Of a stretch of DNA of 64,000 bases, positions 46,265-58,700 are shown in pieces. Position 1 is the stretch's first letter; each line of letters begins with the position of its first letter. The notes under the pieces are model-generated. The model ran no database searches and was not told the DNA's origin. It worked only from the letters and a program-made list of their open reading frames with translations. This DNA is from Erodium maritimum (taxonomy: Eukaryota; Streptophyta; Magnoliopsida; Geraniales; Geraniaceae): assembly GCA_963921825.1 (NCBI GenBank), contig OY997588.1:156117618-156181617 (forward strand), given 5' to 3'. A program made the translations under genes and the position numbers.

Positions 46265-48190
46265 TCCTTGCTGTCAGACTAATGTCTGACGCCTATAGCA
46301 ACAACATCCACAAAAGTAAACGGAAGCAAAATAGTTGGAAAAAAAGAGAGATGGCAAAAACGGCGTCGTCTGTTCAAACGAAGAAACAGAAACTTCACGT
46401 CATAGCCTCACTTGCTTATCACCGAGACTCCGGAATTTTCTTTTCCTTTCCTTTCTTCCAAACAGTCATGCCCAGATTGACCGGAAGTGCCCACAGGAAC
46501 TTCCTTTCAAGCCCGGAGTGGTTTTCACTGTTCGTCACCTTCGATGCCTGTAAATATCTGATCTCGATGCTTGATTTTTCCGTTTATTTTACAAAATACA
46601 TGTGATTCAGGTTTTGGGATTTTGAGTACCTTTTGCTCTCGCCATTTCGTCTTCATCACTTTGTGCTGTGTAAGGAGGGATTCGAAGACGATGAGGAGAG
46701 ACGAGGAGCTTTATCGTTTCTCGAGGGCTTCACTGATGTAAGAGGAGCTGCTCTGCAATGAGGTAGTTCTTCTTTGAGTTCTCTTCACAATAGGCTCTTA
46801 TTAACCATATGGCATGTTTCTGGTTATGTTAGGAAGGAGAATGTGGTAGATGAGTCATAGAATTTCTATGCAATGCATGCTTATGAGCATAAGGATTGTA
46901 ATGAAGTGAGGCAGTTTGGAATGTCTGAGATTGATTTTGGGGTTTTTGATTACTGTTGGAACTATTGGGGATAATCTGTGTAACATTGCAATCATGGCTT
47001 ACTTGTAAGAACTTCTATGCAATGCATGCTAATGAACATAAGGACTGTGATGGTGAGGCAGTTTGGAGTGTCTAAGATTGATTTTGGGTTTTCTGATTGC
47101 TGTTGGAACTAGTGAGGATAATCTATGCAAGGTTGCAATCATGGTTTACATGCATCACTAACAAGGCTGCTAATTCGTGTAACAAGTCAAGTTCTGGTGA
47201 ATATTGTTTGGTGTAGGAACATTGGTTGCAACTTGCAAATTGGGTCTAATACGCTTTGTTTTCTCAAAGTATGTACCATTATGTTACTAATGTCTTATTA
47301 TTATGGCAGCGACACACTATTTCCAATCACTTTTATTGATAGTTCATTTCTTCATACATCTTTTGCTAATAAATCTGTTTTGCATGGTGGCCACGTCTTA
47401 CTATCATTACTTAAACTTGTTATGTAGTTACATCTTTTTGTCCTTGATATATTGCTTTCCTTTTGAAAACTGGGTCAAAATGTTGGGTAAGTGCAATATT
47501 TCTGTCACATGTACATTAAAATTTGGTTGTCAGATAATTAAAAGCGGTCGTAAAATGGATATCATTGTTACAAAGAGTTGATTTTAAGTTTCTGCATTCT
47601 ATGAATTAAGTATTTCTAAGAATTTTACATTGTGTTTTTGGTGTTTATTTAAATAGTTTATATTTCCGTTCCTTCAAATTCAGTCACTATTTTTCTTCTT
47701 CTGTTTTTTGTTAGTGTTATGGTTTATGCATTAGTTTTTTTTTTGTTACTGTTTCTCTTTGTTGCTGTTTTTTATCTGGTGAAAAGAGATTTATTAATAA
47801 GATCTAGTTCAGTTCCATGTTATTTTTTGATTGTACACATTTGGAGGTATTGTCAAGTCATTTTTATTTGTGATAGAGGCTCAAATTTTCATGTCAGATA
47901 CTAAAATTTTCATAATCAATTTTAGTCCTTATAGTTTCTAATAGTAAAAAAGCAACTTAGGCGTCCATAAATGATTTAGTTTGTAAATTTAAAATGGCTT
48001 TGATATTTAGATATTGATATTTAGTCTGCAAACAGCTTAGATGTTTGATTTCTCTTGTCAGGTTTGACACTCACTTGGAGCTGGTATTATGAAAAGCAGA
48101 TTCTACTAACTTAAAAGATCAGGAGATGAAATGTAGACTTCTCTTGCTTCAAAGATTATGCCTGAACTTGAGGCACAAAGGACAAAAAAA
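46265..48190 (+). other. Duplicated leader-like block B
   Basis: Counterpart of 31210-33770, without the MITE and SINE. Landmarks: AAAACGGCGTCGT, CCTTTCTTCCAAACAGTCAT, GACCGGAAGTGCC, GACACACTATTTCCAATCAC. No frame is shared with copy A, so a protein role is not supported. A conserved plus-strand promoter-like start facing the RLK3 3' end is possible. Confidence 0.45.
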
Positions 48191-48324
48191 AAGGAAAAGA
48201 CTTATGCCAATGATACAGTGCTTTGGAAGTTTATTACAAGAAGAAAAAGGGTACAAAGTGGACAGTAAAAACAGATTATTGAAGACAGATACTCAGTTGC
48301 AAAGACTAGTATGGTTATGAATGC

Positions 48325-51300
48325 TTATAACATCTGTGAAACGGTGATCATGGTTGGCCTAGCTTGAGGATTGGCATCAACACAAGCTGTTGCAAGCTTC
48401 ATGATTTTTGTCAGCTCTTCTTTCTCGCTTTCACATGGAGCTGGAAGGCGCCGGTCCATTGCATCTTCCAGCCATACTTGGTCTTCAAGGTCCGGAGCAG
48501 ATGATAGAGAGGATATGTATTCACCTGGGTGAGTCCCTTGGACTACTTCAAAGGCCAACACTCCAAAGCTATACACATCACATTTCTCTGTTACCTTCAT
48601 CGTGAAAGCTAGCTCTGCCATGACAAACAAAAAGGTCACAATATGCCTTCACATAGACATGCAAGTATAAGGCATCAAGAATTAGAGAAAGAATTTGATT
48701 CATTACCCGGTGCAATATACCCGTATGTTCCGGCCACTGCAGTCCAGTTGGAAGAATCTTGCTTTAGAAGCTTGGCGAGGCCAAAGTCTGAGATGCGAGC
48801 TTCGAATTCAGAATCTACCAAAACATTGTTGCTGGTTATATCTCTGTGAACAATGGGCGGTGAGCAGTGATGGTGCATATAGCACAAGGCCTGTGCTACT
48901 CCTTTGATCACATTCACCCTCTTGCTCCAATCCAATTCTGAAGCCGCCTCTTCGCTGCTCAGGATTGTTGCCAAGCTTCCCCTTTCAAGGTACTCGTACA
49001 CAAGCAACGAGTGTCGAGGATGAGAGCAGAAACCATAGAACTTCACAATGTTACGATGCCTTATCTCTGTCAACGCCCTGATCTCGTTGAGGAACTCCTT
49101 GGGATATGTGTTGTTGCCATCGCCATCTGGCTGAGGGTGCAGTTTTTTTACAGCAACTACCGTGTTGTCAGATGCCAAATTCGCTCTGTAAACGCTTCCT
49201 TGCCCTCCTTCCCCAATGCAATGCGCAGGATCAAAATCTTGGGTTGCTTCTATAATTTCCTTGTAGACACGACCTCCATCAAAAGTCAGTATTGAGAACA
49301 GTTTTGTAACGCCCATGTTATCATCACTCTGAGTGGTTTGCTGTTCCACCTTTCTTGTCCTCAACACATATAACAACCCCAAGATAGCACACAAAAGCAA
49401 AAGTGATCCCAGAACAGAAAATAGTATTGAGGACAGAACCTTGTGATGGTGGTGGATTCTTGAAAGAGGTATGTCTGAATCGCAAGGCTGGAGCCCGCTG
49501 ACATTACCGCACAATCCTGCATTGCCTTGAAGATGACCTTCCCGAAATGCCTTATTGTCTGGAATAGGGCCTCGCAGGTTGTTGTAAGAGACGTCAACGT
49601 AGGAGAGGCCATGCATTTCCTCAAACGCCGATGGAAGAGAACCAGAGAAATTGTTGTGGGAGATATTCAACATCTCCAAGCTTTGCAGATTGCTGATTCC
49701 AGAAGAGATCTCTCCACTGAGATGATTGTAACTCAAGTCTAAGAGGCTCAAGTGATCTAGCTTCCACATGTCAGTTGGAATCTTTTGGCTGAATTGATTG
49801 TGGCTCAAGTTCAAGTCGTACAGTTTCAACCAGCCTCCGATATCTCCAGGAATGGGCTTGCTGAATGTGTTGGCAGACAGATCGAGACGCTCCAGATCAG
49901 TTAGCAATCCAACTTCTTTTGGCACCTGACCAGAAAGTTTGTTTCCGTTGAGAATTAGGCGCGTTAAAGAAGTTAATTTGCCTAGTTCCTTGGGAAGTGC
50001 TCCAGCAATGTAATTTGAAGAGAGATCAAGCTCTTGTAATTGGGTTGCATTTCCAATCTCAGGTGGTATATTTCCACTGAGATTGTTATTTGCAATGCGC
50101 AAGGTGGCAAGTGATGGGTAGCTTCCCCAATTACGCCAGACGCTGCCATAGAACTTATTGTTACTGAGGTCCGCAAAACTCAGATTTGGATAAACTCCGA
50201 ATTCTTCATTGATGTCTCCTCTGAATTGATTTCCACTCAGACGGAGCCTAACCAAGCTTGTACAGTTTTTCAAAGTTTTGGGAATTGGACCTGTCAGATA
50301 GTTTCCAAGAACGGCCAATTGTTGAAGGGATCTGCCTCGACAAATATTTGTTGGCAATCTACCAGTAAGATTGTTCCGCGCCAACTGTAGAGAATAAAGA
50401 GGCTGCATGCTTCCCATGTCTTCAGGAATGGAGCCTGAAAGTTGATTATCGGATAGAGAAAGCGCGCTGAGATTTGTGAGGTTGCAAAGGGAAGTTGGGA
50501 TTGAACCATTTAGTTTGTTGGTGTTCAAACCCAACATAACAAGAGACTTCATGCTTCCCATCTCTTCAGGAATGGAGCCTAAAAGTTGATTTTCACCGAG
50601 ATTAAGATTGGTGAGATGTGTTAGATGTCCAAGTGAACGCGGAATGGAGCCTGAAAGTTGATTGGAGTTCAAATGCAACCTATCAAGAGACGTCATGTTT
50701 CCAATCTCTTCAGGAATCGAACCACTGAGTATGTTGTCTTCCAGCTGTAAATCAAAAACATGCTTTAAGCTTCCCATCTCTTTTGGGATGAAGCCAGAAA
50801 GTTGATTGCTATATAAATAAATTGCTGTGAGGTTTGTTATGCGGCCAAGTGAAGCTGGAATTGAACCAGTGAGTTTATTGTTGCTAAGATCCAACTGAAC
50901 AAGAGACTTAAAGTTTCCAATCTCTTCAGGAATTGAACCATTGAGATTATTGCTGCTCAAACGGAAATCCTGAAGAGACTTCAGGCTTCCAATCTCTTTT
51001 GGGATGGAGCCAGAAAGTTGATTGCTATTTAGCCAAAGTTCATGGAGGTTTGTAAGGCTGCCAAGTGAGGGTGGAATAAAACCATTGAGTTCATTGCCCC
51101 ATAAATGTAACTTGTCAAGAGATTTCAGGTTACCTATCCCTTGAGGAATGGAGCCAGAAAGTGTATTTCTGGATAGAAACAAGACGGTTAATTTTTCCAA
51201 GCTCCCAAAGGTTGAAGGAATTCCACCAGAAAACTGGTTATATGATAAATCAAGATATGTGAGGTTGGACAAGAATCCAATTTGAGGTGGTATGGTACTA

Positions 51301-51665
51301 AAGAGTTCATTCAAGCTAAGATCAACAAGTGAGAGGCTGGAGAAAGAAGTGAATGAAAACTCACGGAGTGTACCTTGCAAACCCAGATTAGTAAGATTAA
51401 TTTGGATGACATTCGTAGCTCCAGCGTCGCAAGAAATGCCACGCCAAGTGCAAGGACTAGTCGAAGAAGAATTGGTCCATGAAGAGAGGTAGGTTTGGGT
51501 ATGGTTCTGAAGGCTGGCTTTCCATTTAAGAAGAGCATGTGCCTGTGAGTTTGATGTTGAAGCTTGAATGCAAGTAATGGAGGAAGAAGATAATAATAAG
51601 ATAACAATGGAGAATGAGAAAGACAGAATCAGGTGAAGGAAGGCTATTACAGGTAAATGAGCCAT
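48325..51665 (-). CDS. RLK3: LRR receptor-like kinase, MIK2-like, intact
   Basis: Exon 1 51665-48707 and exon 2 48614-48325 with a 92-bp intron inside the APE codon give 1082 residues, the longest of the array. Domain order as RLK1: signal peptide, LRRNT_2 cap ([11 protein letters not shown]), LRRs, membrane span about 743-768, kinase. The glycine loop is GEGGQGSV, the catalytic Lys is at 840, HRD Asp at 942, DFG Asp at 960. It has exactly 24 codons more than RLK1 in exon 1, equal to one LRR unit. The juxtamembrane segment ([20 protein letters not shown]) differs from RLK1 and RLK2, which share RMVKQQTT. Ends after VSQML. Expected plasma-membrane receptor; ligand unknown. Confidence 0.93.
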
Positions 51666-51736
51666 TTATGTTCTCTCAACTGCTGCTAACTGGTTTGGTT
51701 TGGTTTCTTGACTTAAATTGTTTGTGCACACAATAC

Positions 51737-51745
51737 TATATATAA
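51737..51745 (-). promoter_or_regulatory. TATA box of RLK3
   Basis: TATATATAA about 75 bp upstream of the ATG, in the context shared with RLK1 and RLK2. Confidence 0.6.
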
Positions 51746-51759
51746 ACTAGAAACCCCGA

Positions 51760-52423
51760 GGAGCCATTGGATGAAGCAAAATAGATGGTCCGGATTTATT
51801 CTTAGTTTACATTTAGATATGGGTTTAGAGTATAGGTAGTGCCCCTATATCCCCTCTACATATAATGGAAACAAGTTCTTATTTACCCGTCCAAGAAGTT
51901 ATGTGTTTGAATTGTCACAATGGATAATCATCTGTTTGTTTGCCAATAATGCATGTGGACTATCATTTAGAATTAGCTGTTTTATAAGGGCTTCCATATG
52001 CAGAATATCAACAAGATATCCTTCTGTTTGTAGGAAATGTTATATAATATTGTGTGCACAAACATTTATCGTATCGAATTGATATAGTTTTTGGTATACC
52101 ATAGTGACATGAAAAATACATATAATATACGAGGTGATCAAGAATGTATTTAACTTTCTATAAGCTTTATTAAATGTCCAGAAAGCTACATTTAATAATA
52201 GTAAGACTTGGGAGTCAAGGTCTTTGATCTCGACTCTTCATGTGGGAAATATATGGATGACAGTGGCTGGGTAGTTATATCATACACTAATTTCTTCTAT
52301 GTGCAAGACATAGAATATGCAATGAATGCTAGATCAATACTATATTCTTTTATTGCTGCCAAAATGTTGTGGGACCTTATTGACAGACCTAGATAGTCCT
52401 TCCAATACATTTTGGAAATAGTC
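51760..52423. other. Spacer, partly duplicated (matches 43345-43594)
   Basis: 52200-52423 matches spacer C near RLK2. The remainder is AT-rich with no gene. Confidence 0.5.
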
Positions 52424-52906
52424 TCTGGAATATATTGGAGAAGAGACTTGAGAGTCAAGGTACTTGCTCGCCTTATTCTTCCCGTAGAAATTAATGGCGA
52501 AAAACATTCTGGAATATATTGGTGAGGAGAGAGTCATGGTACTTGCTTGCCGTACTCTTCCACTAGAAATTAGTAACCCCTAATAGTCTGGAATATATTG
52601 AAGAGGAGACTTGGAGTCAAAGTATTTGCCCGCCTTACTCTTTCCGTAGAAATTAATGGCAACAAATAGTCTGGGATATATTGGAGAGTAGAATTGAGAG
52701 TCAAGGTACTTGCTTGCCTTATTCTTCCTGCAGAAATTAATGGCAACAAATAGTCTGGAATATATTGGAGAGTAGAAGTGAGAGTAAAGTACTTGCTCGC
52801 CTTATTCTTCCCGTAAAAATTAATGGCCACAAATAGTCTGGAATATATGGGAGAGTAAACATGAGAGTCAAGGTACTTGCTTGCCTTACTCTTCCCGTAG
52901 AAATTA
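52424..52906. repeat. 83-bp minisatellite, about six copies
   Basis: Units start TCTGGAATATATTGG and end CCCGTAGAAATTAATGGC. Starts are near 52424, 52507, 52588, 52671, 52755 and 52838. The unit is close to 28 codons, so the minus strand stays open in places with repeating INFYGKNKASKY and LQYIPDYL blocks. No start, homology or expression evidence supports a protein. Confidence 0.85.
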
Positions 52907-53302
52907 GGGATAAATATAGTTTCTAGCTATATACTTTATCTCAATTCCACGTTCTAACCGTGCTTCACCTTTCGTTTCAATTCTTAACCGTGACTTTTCA
53001 AAAATTTGTAGATCCTAAAGTAAAGGTGACAAAATCCGTCTTGACTTCACGGATACGTTTGTTTGAGTACCCCAACCTCTAAAATGCACAAGTTTTTGAT
53101 AGTTTATGAAAATAAAGGTCAATCATAGTTAGGACGTGCAAATGAGATAAAGGTGAGGGCTAGGAAATGACGTTAACCATCACTTTTATACTAAGATCTA
53201 CAATTTTTTGAATAGTCACGGTTAGGAATTAAAACGAACTGTGAAGCACGGTTACGACGTGAAATTGAGGTAAAGTACATAGCTATGAACTACATTTATC
53301 CC
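52907..53302. mobile_element. Mutator-type MITE with perfect 9-bp target duplication
   Basis: Same family as 32032-32440 (GGGATAAATATAGTT ends). TAGAAATTA flanks both sides (52898-52906, 53303-53311). It interrupts the last minisatellite unit. The paralogous spacer near 43735 lacks it. Confidence 0.88.
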
Positions 53303-53419
53303 TAGAAATTAACGACCACAGTAATTATAGCACATGTGTGTAGGGTCTCTTGATACTTATTTCATTCCATAGATGAAGACATAGAATGAGCAATCAATTC
53401 TTGTACGCACAGGTGAAAG

Positions 53420-53590
53420 TCACCTGTAGCTATTTACGCGATCAATGCTAATTTTCTTTTATCGTTGTGGAAGATGGAATGCAAGCAATAGAGGAAGATG
53501 ACAATGGAAAATGAAAAGGAGAGAGTCAAGTGGAGGAAGGTTATTACAGGTACATATAAGCCATTTATATTCTCTCAAGTCTCAATGTCA
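53420..53590 (-). pseudogene. Second relic of an RLK head
   Basis: The minus strand reads like the RLK3 start (ACCTGTAATAACCTTCCTCC, TTTTCCATTGTCATCTTCCT, TTGCATTCCATCTTC) without an open continuation. Paralogous to 44150-44350. Confidence 0.65.
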
Positions 53591-53624
53591 CTGCTAACTG
53601 ATATGGTTTAGGATATAAATATAG

Positions 53625-53762
53625 GAATACAATCTGGGCCACTAGATCAAGTATAATTGATGGTCCAGATTTAAAATGCAGAACTACCAGTTTATTTTTA
53701 TTACTCCCCTAAAAACATGGGTTGTTGGATCAACTTGATCTAAGGTCCCAGATTGGTTTACA
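53625..53762. mobile_element. Short inverted-repeat element
   Basis: CAATCTGGGCCACTAGATCA and TTGATCTAAGGTCCCAGATT face each other about 80 bp apart. The paralogous position near 44400 has only CAATCTG and lacks the element. Confidence 0.5.
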
Positions 53763-54330
53763 GTTGACGATATAAGGTTGGTTTACAACAGATAGTGCCC
53801 GTACAAATATATATATAAAGCATAATTCATTTGAACTTCGAGATTAATTTTCAGGTTCATTTCATTCTCAGTAAAACCAACCAGAAGCCTATAGCAACAA
53901 CATCCACAAAAGTAAAAGGAAACAAAGCTTTTTCCAGCCATGATACTACACTTAGAACCAAGCGCTTAATTTTGCTCAAAACTTGCTTTAGATGCCAACA
54001 AAACCAACATACTCTATAGGGATAACAATATCTAGCTTGTCACGTCTTTCATCTAGATATGCATACTGTTTTTCTCTTTGCAATTGGCCCAGAGTTTAAT
54101 TTTTTTGCACTGCCCTGTTTTCCGTTAAAATTTACATTCACTTGCTTGGAAAACCAAGCGAAATGACAAAAATTCCCCTCTTTTCAATGACGTCTTTTGA
54201 AAGCAAAATAAGGGTATTTTGGTCACTGGCACTAAGCCCCCCGGGGAAAGGCACGGTACAAATATATGAAAGTTACTATAGGTGTGAAAGGTGAAAAACA
54301 TGACAAGCGTAACTAGTGTTATTAAACCTA

Positions 54331-55031
54331 GGGATAATGGGAAAAAGTGCTGAAGGTTTTCATTTTTTTTGTAACTTGTTGCACTCTTGTTTGATAATTA
54401 TAAAAAATATCCCAAACTTGTCTTTTTGATCTTACCATTACAATTTAGATTTAAAAAATGTTCTCACTCCCTTTATTTTCTTCCTATTTGTACCATACAA
54501 AAGAGAGAGAAATTGAAGGGACGTTAAAAATTGGATTTTTTTGCTCTTTAATTATATTTTTTAAATTTTCAAGAATATAAATTTTATTTTAAAACAAATC
54601 TATACAGAGTACACTAAAAAGACAAGGGTTAATTACCTTTAGTACCCCTTATGTATTGGTAACACACCTTTTGTACCCCTTATGTATTGGTAACGCACTT
54701 GAAAAAATTTAGGTCAAGGTTACGCCATTTTGATGATTTGTGACCAATTCATAAGGCATGTAATTGTTCCTTTACCAACACATAAGGGGTATTAAATGAT
54801 CTGTGACCAATTCATAAGGGGTACTAAAGGTGTGTTACCAAAACGTAAGGACTATTATTGAACGTTATAAAACTTAGGGGTACTAAAGGTGTGTTACCAA
54901 TTCATAAGGGTACAAAAGATAATTAACCCAAAAGACAAATTCAATTTTTCTTCTTCATAATTATCAATTAGTGAGCTACAAGTTGCAAAAATGAATACCT
55001 TCAGATATATATATATTTTCATAATTATCCC
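54331..55031. mobile_element. MITE carrying a nested MITE
   Basis: Outer element of the TTCTTTGATAATTGC family: starts GGGATAATGGGAAAAAG and ends ATAATTATCCC. It lies at the same site as 44740-45113 in the duplicated block (preceded by TTAAACCTA in both). It is split by the element at 54626-54929. It ends at the 3' side of the RLK4 coding region. Confidence 0.75.
54626..54929. mobile_element. Nested Mutator-type MITE, 9-bp target duplication
   Basis: Ends GGGTTAATTACC and ATAATTAACCC. AAAAGACAA flanks both ends (54617-54625 and 54930-54938). The empty site AAAAAGACAAGTTTGGG survives in the sibling element near 45076-45092. Confidence 0.88.
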
Positions 55032-55718
55032 TTATTTATTTAGCAGAGGAGTGGTATCTATCAATGACTTCTGATGGAGAGGAAGATTAGTCCTTGCTGC
55101 TAGCATCTGCGAAACCATGTGCATGGTTGGCCTGGAGTGTGGATTGACATTAACGCAGGCAATTGCGAGGTTCACGACCATTGTTAGCTCGTCTTCCTCC
55201 TCGATGGTGGGAGTCGGAAGCCGCTGATCCAGCGCGTCTTTCAGCACAATGCTCTTATTTTTCTCTGTAATTGGGGAAGCAAGTGAGGTGATGGCTTCAC
55301 CTGGATGTCTTCCTTTGATCACTTCCAGTGCGAGGACGCCGAAGCTGTACACGTCACATTTCTCTGTCACTTGCATTGTCAACGCAAGCTCTGCCATACA
55401 AAATGAAAAGATAAGATGATGTACTGATATTTATACATATAAAGGATAAGTGTAAAAAAGTGTCTTTTGCAGGTTATGACGCTGAACTTGTATTTTGTAT
55501 TGATTTATTCCAAATCGACTATTTTGTCTTTGATGTTTTAAATAAAAAATGACATTATTTTGATTTGATCATGTTATTAATAGATTGAAAAAATCAATAG
55601 TGGTGGAACGCGTACCCTTGAACACTGATAGAGAAAGGAAATTAAGGACCATGTTTAATTTGGAACAACAAACTGACAAAACATAGTAAAATACAAATTA
55701 AGAGGCCACTATTGGTAA

Positions 55719-55754
<36 letters not shown>

Positions 55755-58700
55755 GGAGTGCTCATGGACGGGTTATCTATCCGTTTCTTGACAATCCATT
55801 CGTTACACAACGGGTTAGATTTTATATATCCGTGAACCATCCGTTCAACTTCATGGATGGACGGGTTTTTCTACTATGAATAACGGGTGGTTGAGCGGGT
55901 TAACCCGTACCGCCCATTTTATAATTATTTTTTTGTGTAACATATGAGATTGTTAGTCTACTTTATCATTTTTAAAAACCCCAACTTTTAGTTTAAATTT
56001 TGTCTAATAATTCTTAACTAATAGTAGTCATTAATTTAATAGGACTTTCAATGATAAAATTTACAAATTATTTAAATATACAAAAACTATGTCTTATTTA
56101 AAGTTATACATAATCATATAAATTATGATCCCATATCACACTTCACATTGAAGCCTTTTATATAGCTAATTTCTATTGCAGCCTTTTATATAGCTAATTT
56201 CTATTGCAATCTTTATAAATAATAAAAAAATGATAGTAAAAATTAGTGAGAAAATCATAATGTTTAGTCTTTTGATCCACAAACATATAAGAAAACTAGA
56301 CGAATTACCACAAGTTCGAAATTTTGCACCATATTAATATGTATTTGTATTAAAATCCTATATATTTTTTACATATATAAAAAGGATAATACTATAAAAG
56401 AAAATTAAGAATACATGCAAATATATATGAATAAATTATTATATGTAAATTTGACAGATGGAACAGGTTATCCATGGAGTAAAGACTAAAAAATCGTGAA
56501 CCGTATCTTTAGTTTTCAATTTTCGTTTTTTGAATCTGTGACCCGTACCGTTTTACTACGGGTTAAACACCAGGGTATAGTAGAAACTCGATAAATTAAT
56601 ACTCGATTATTTAATAAAATCTCTAAGATATTATATGTTTGGTCCCGACTCGGTGATATAGTACTAAATTAATAATAGAAATTAATAAATTTTAATTAAT
56701 AAAATTTAATGGTTCATGGCTATTAATTTATAAAAAAGTGTACTATATAACGATATAGATGGATTAGAGGATAGGACGGATTAAGGTTTTTATTTGAACC
56801 CCTAATAAATGACACCATTTGATGCTTACCTTTTGCATGTACTCATGTAAGAAGCACAATCTACTAGAAATTTATCTGGTCTTATTTGGACCATTAGATC
56901 AAGTATATCTAACTATCCATATATTTTTAAAGGATTTCTATTAAACAAATAAATAAATTCAAAATTGTGTATATTTGTCATTTATGTCAACACTGATTTT
57001 TTGAAGAGATAAATCCGTTATTATATTTGATCTAATGAGTAATGACAACGTGCTTTATGATTTATATTTAAACATGGGTTTAAAATGGATTATATGCCGA
57101 CTCATGTGTATGCACAACACAAAGATGCGAAAGAAAGGAAGAAAAGCACCTGGCGCAATATACCCATACGTCCCAGCAACAGCAGTCCAATTAGACGAGT
57201 CCACCTTCAAAAGCTTAGCAGTGCCAAAGTCCGAAACCCGAGCTTCATAGTCAGAGCCCACCAAAACGTTATTACTCGTTATGTCCCGATGAACAATAGG
57301 AGGCACACGGTCATGATGCAAGTAAGACAAGGCATGAGCCACGCCTTTGATCACATTCACCCTCCTACTCCAACCCATCTCTCTCGCTCCTTCTTCGCTA
57401 CTCAGAATCGCTCCCAAGCTTCCCTTTTCATGGTACTCGCACACCAAGAACGTGTGCCTCGTGCTCGAGCAGAACCCCAAGTACTTGACAATGTTCCGGT
57501 GCCTTATCTCCGTCAAGGCCTTGATTTCGTTCACGAACTCTTTTGGGTAAGTGGATTGGCTCTCTGAAACAGAGTGGAGCTTCTTGACGGCGACGATCTT
57601 TCCCGACGGCAGCTTGGCTCTGAAGACACTCCCCTGTCCTCCCATTCCGATACAGTAGGCAGAGTTGAAGCTTTCGGTTGCTTTTATGATGTCTGCGTAT
57701 GAAATCTTCCCGTCGGAGGGTGAAATGGAGAAGACTTCATCGTTGGGGGCGCTTGGTTGTTCTTGTGGGCTTGTCTTTCTTCTTCGCACGACGCAGAAGG
57801 CTACGAGTAGAGCGAACGAGAGTAGGATTGCACCAAGAACAGAGAAGATGATTGGGTACAGAACCTGAGACTTTCTTGAGCTGTTGTGTACAGGGCAAGG
57901 CTGCAATGAAGTGAAGTTACCGCACAGATCTTTGTTGCCTTGCAGTGAAGAGGAGCTGAAGGCTTTGGTGTTGGGAACTTGGCCTTGGAGATCGTTGTAG
58001 GATATATCCGCGTGGAGCAAGCCGTGCATGTCCTGGAAAGATGAAACTGGGAGAGAACCGGAGAGGTTATTGTGAGAGATGTTCAGCGTCTCCAAGCTCT
58101 GTAAGCTGCTGACGTCGGGAGGGATCTTCCCTGTGAGTGAGTTGTAGCTTAAATCTAAGGTGGAGAGGTGATCTAGCTTCCATATTTGACGGGGAATCTC
58201 TTGGGTGAGCTCGTTGTGGCTCAAGTTCATAGACGTCAATTGGGCTAAGTCTCCGATGCTGCCTGGGATAGGCATTGTTAGTTTGTTTGCAGATAAGTCA
58301 AGGACAAGGAGACGGGTCAGGGATGATAGCTCTGAAGGTATCTCCCCTGAAAGTTCGTTCCCGTTCAGGAGAAGATTCAAGAGAGTACCCAACTTGCCCA
58401 ATTCTCTTGGAATAGCCCCAACTATGTGATTGGAAGAAAGATCGAGCAAGCCCAATTGAGTCAAATCCCCAATCTCAGGAGGGATGGTACCAGAAACATT
58501 GTTCCTTGCAATATTGAAGGTGGAGATGTTCTTGCACCTTCCCCAATTCGCTGAGATTTCACCGGAAAGCTTGTTGTTGCTTATGTCCAGATACTCCAAG
58601 TGAGGGTAAACCCCGAAAGCTTGAGAGATATTACCCGTTAACCCGTTCCCATCAAGGCGCAGCCTGACCAAGTTAGAGCAGTTCTTCAAGCTCTCAGGGA

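Noticed and set aside
52570-52830. Minus-strand repeat protein encoded by the minisatellite
   Set aside because: The frame is open only because the unit is near 84 bp. It breaks in several units, and the paralogous two-copy array does not support a gene.
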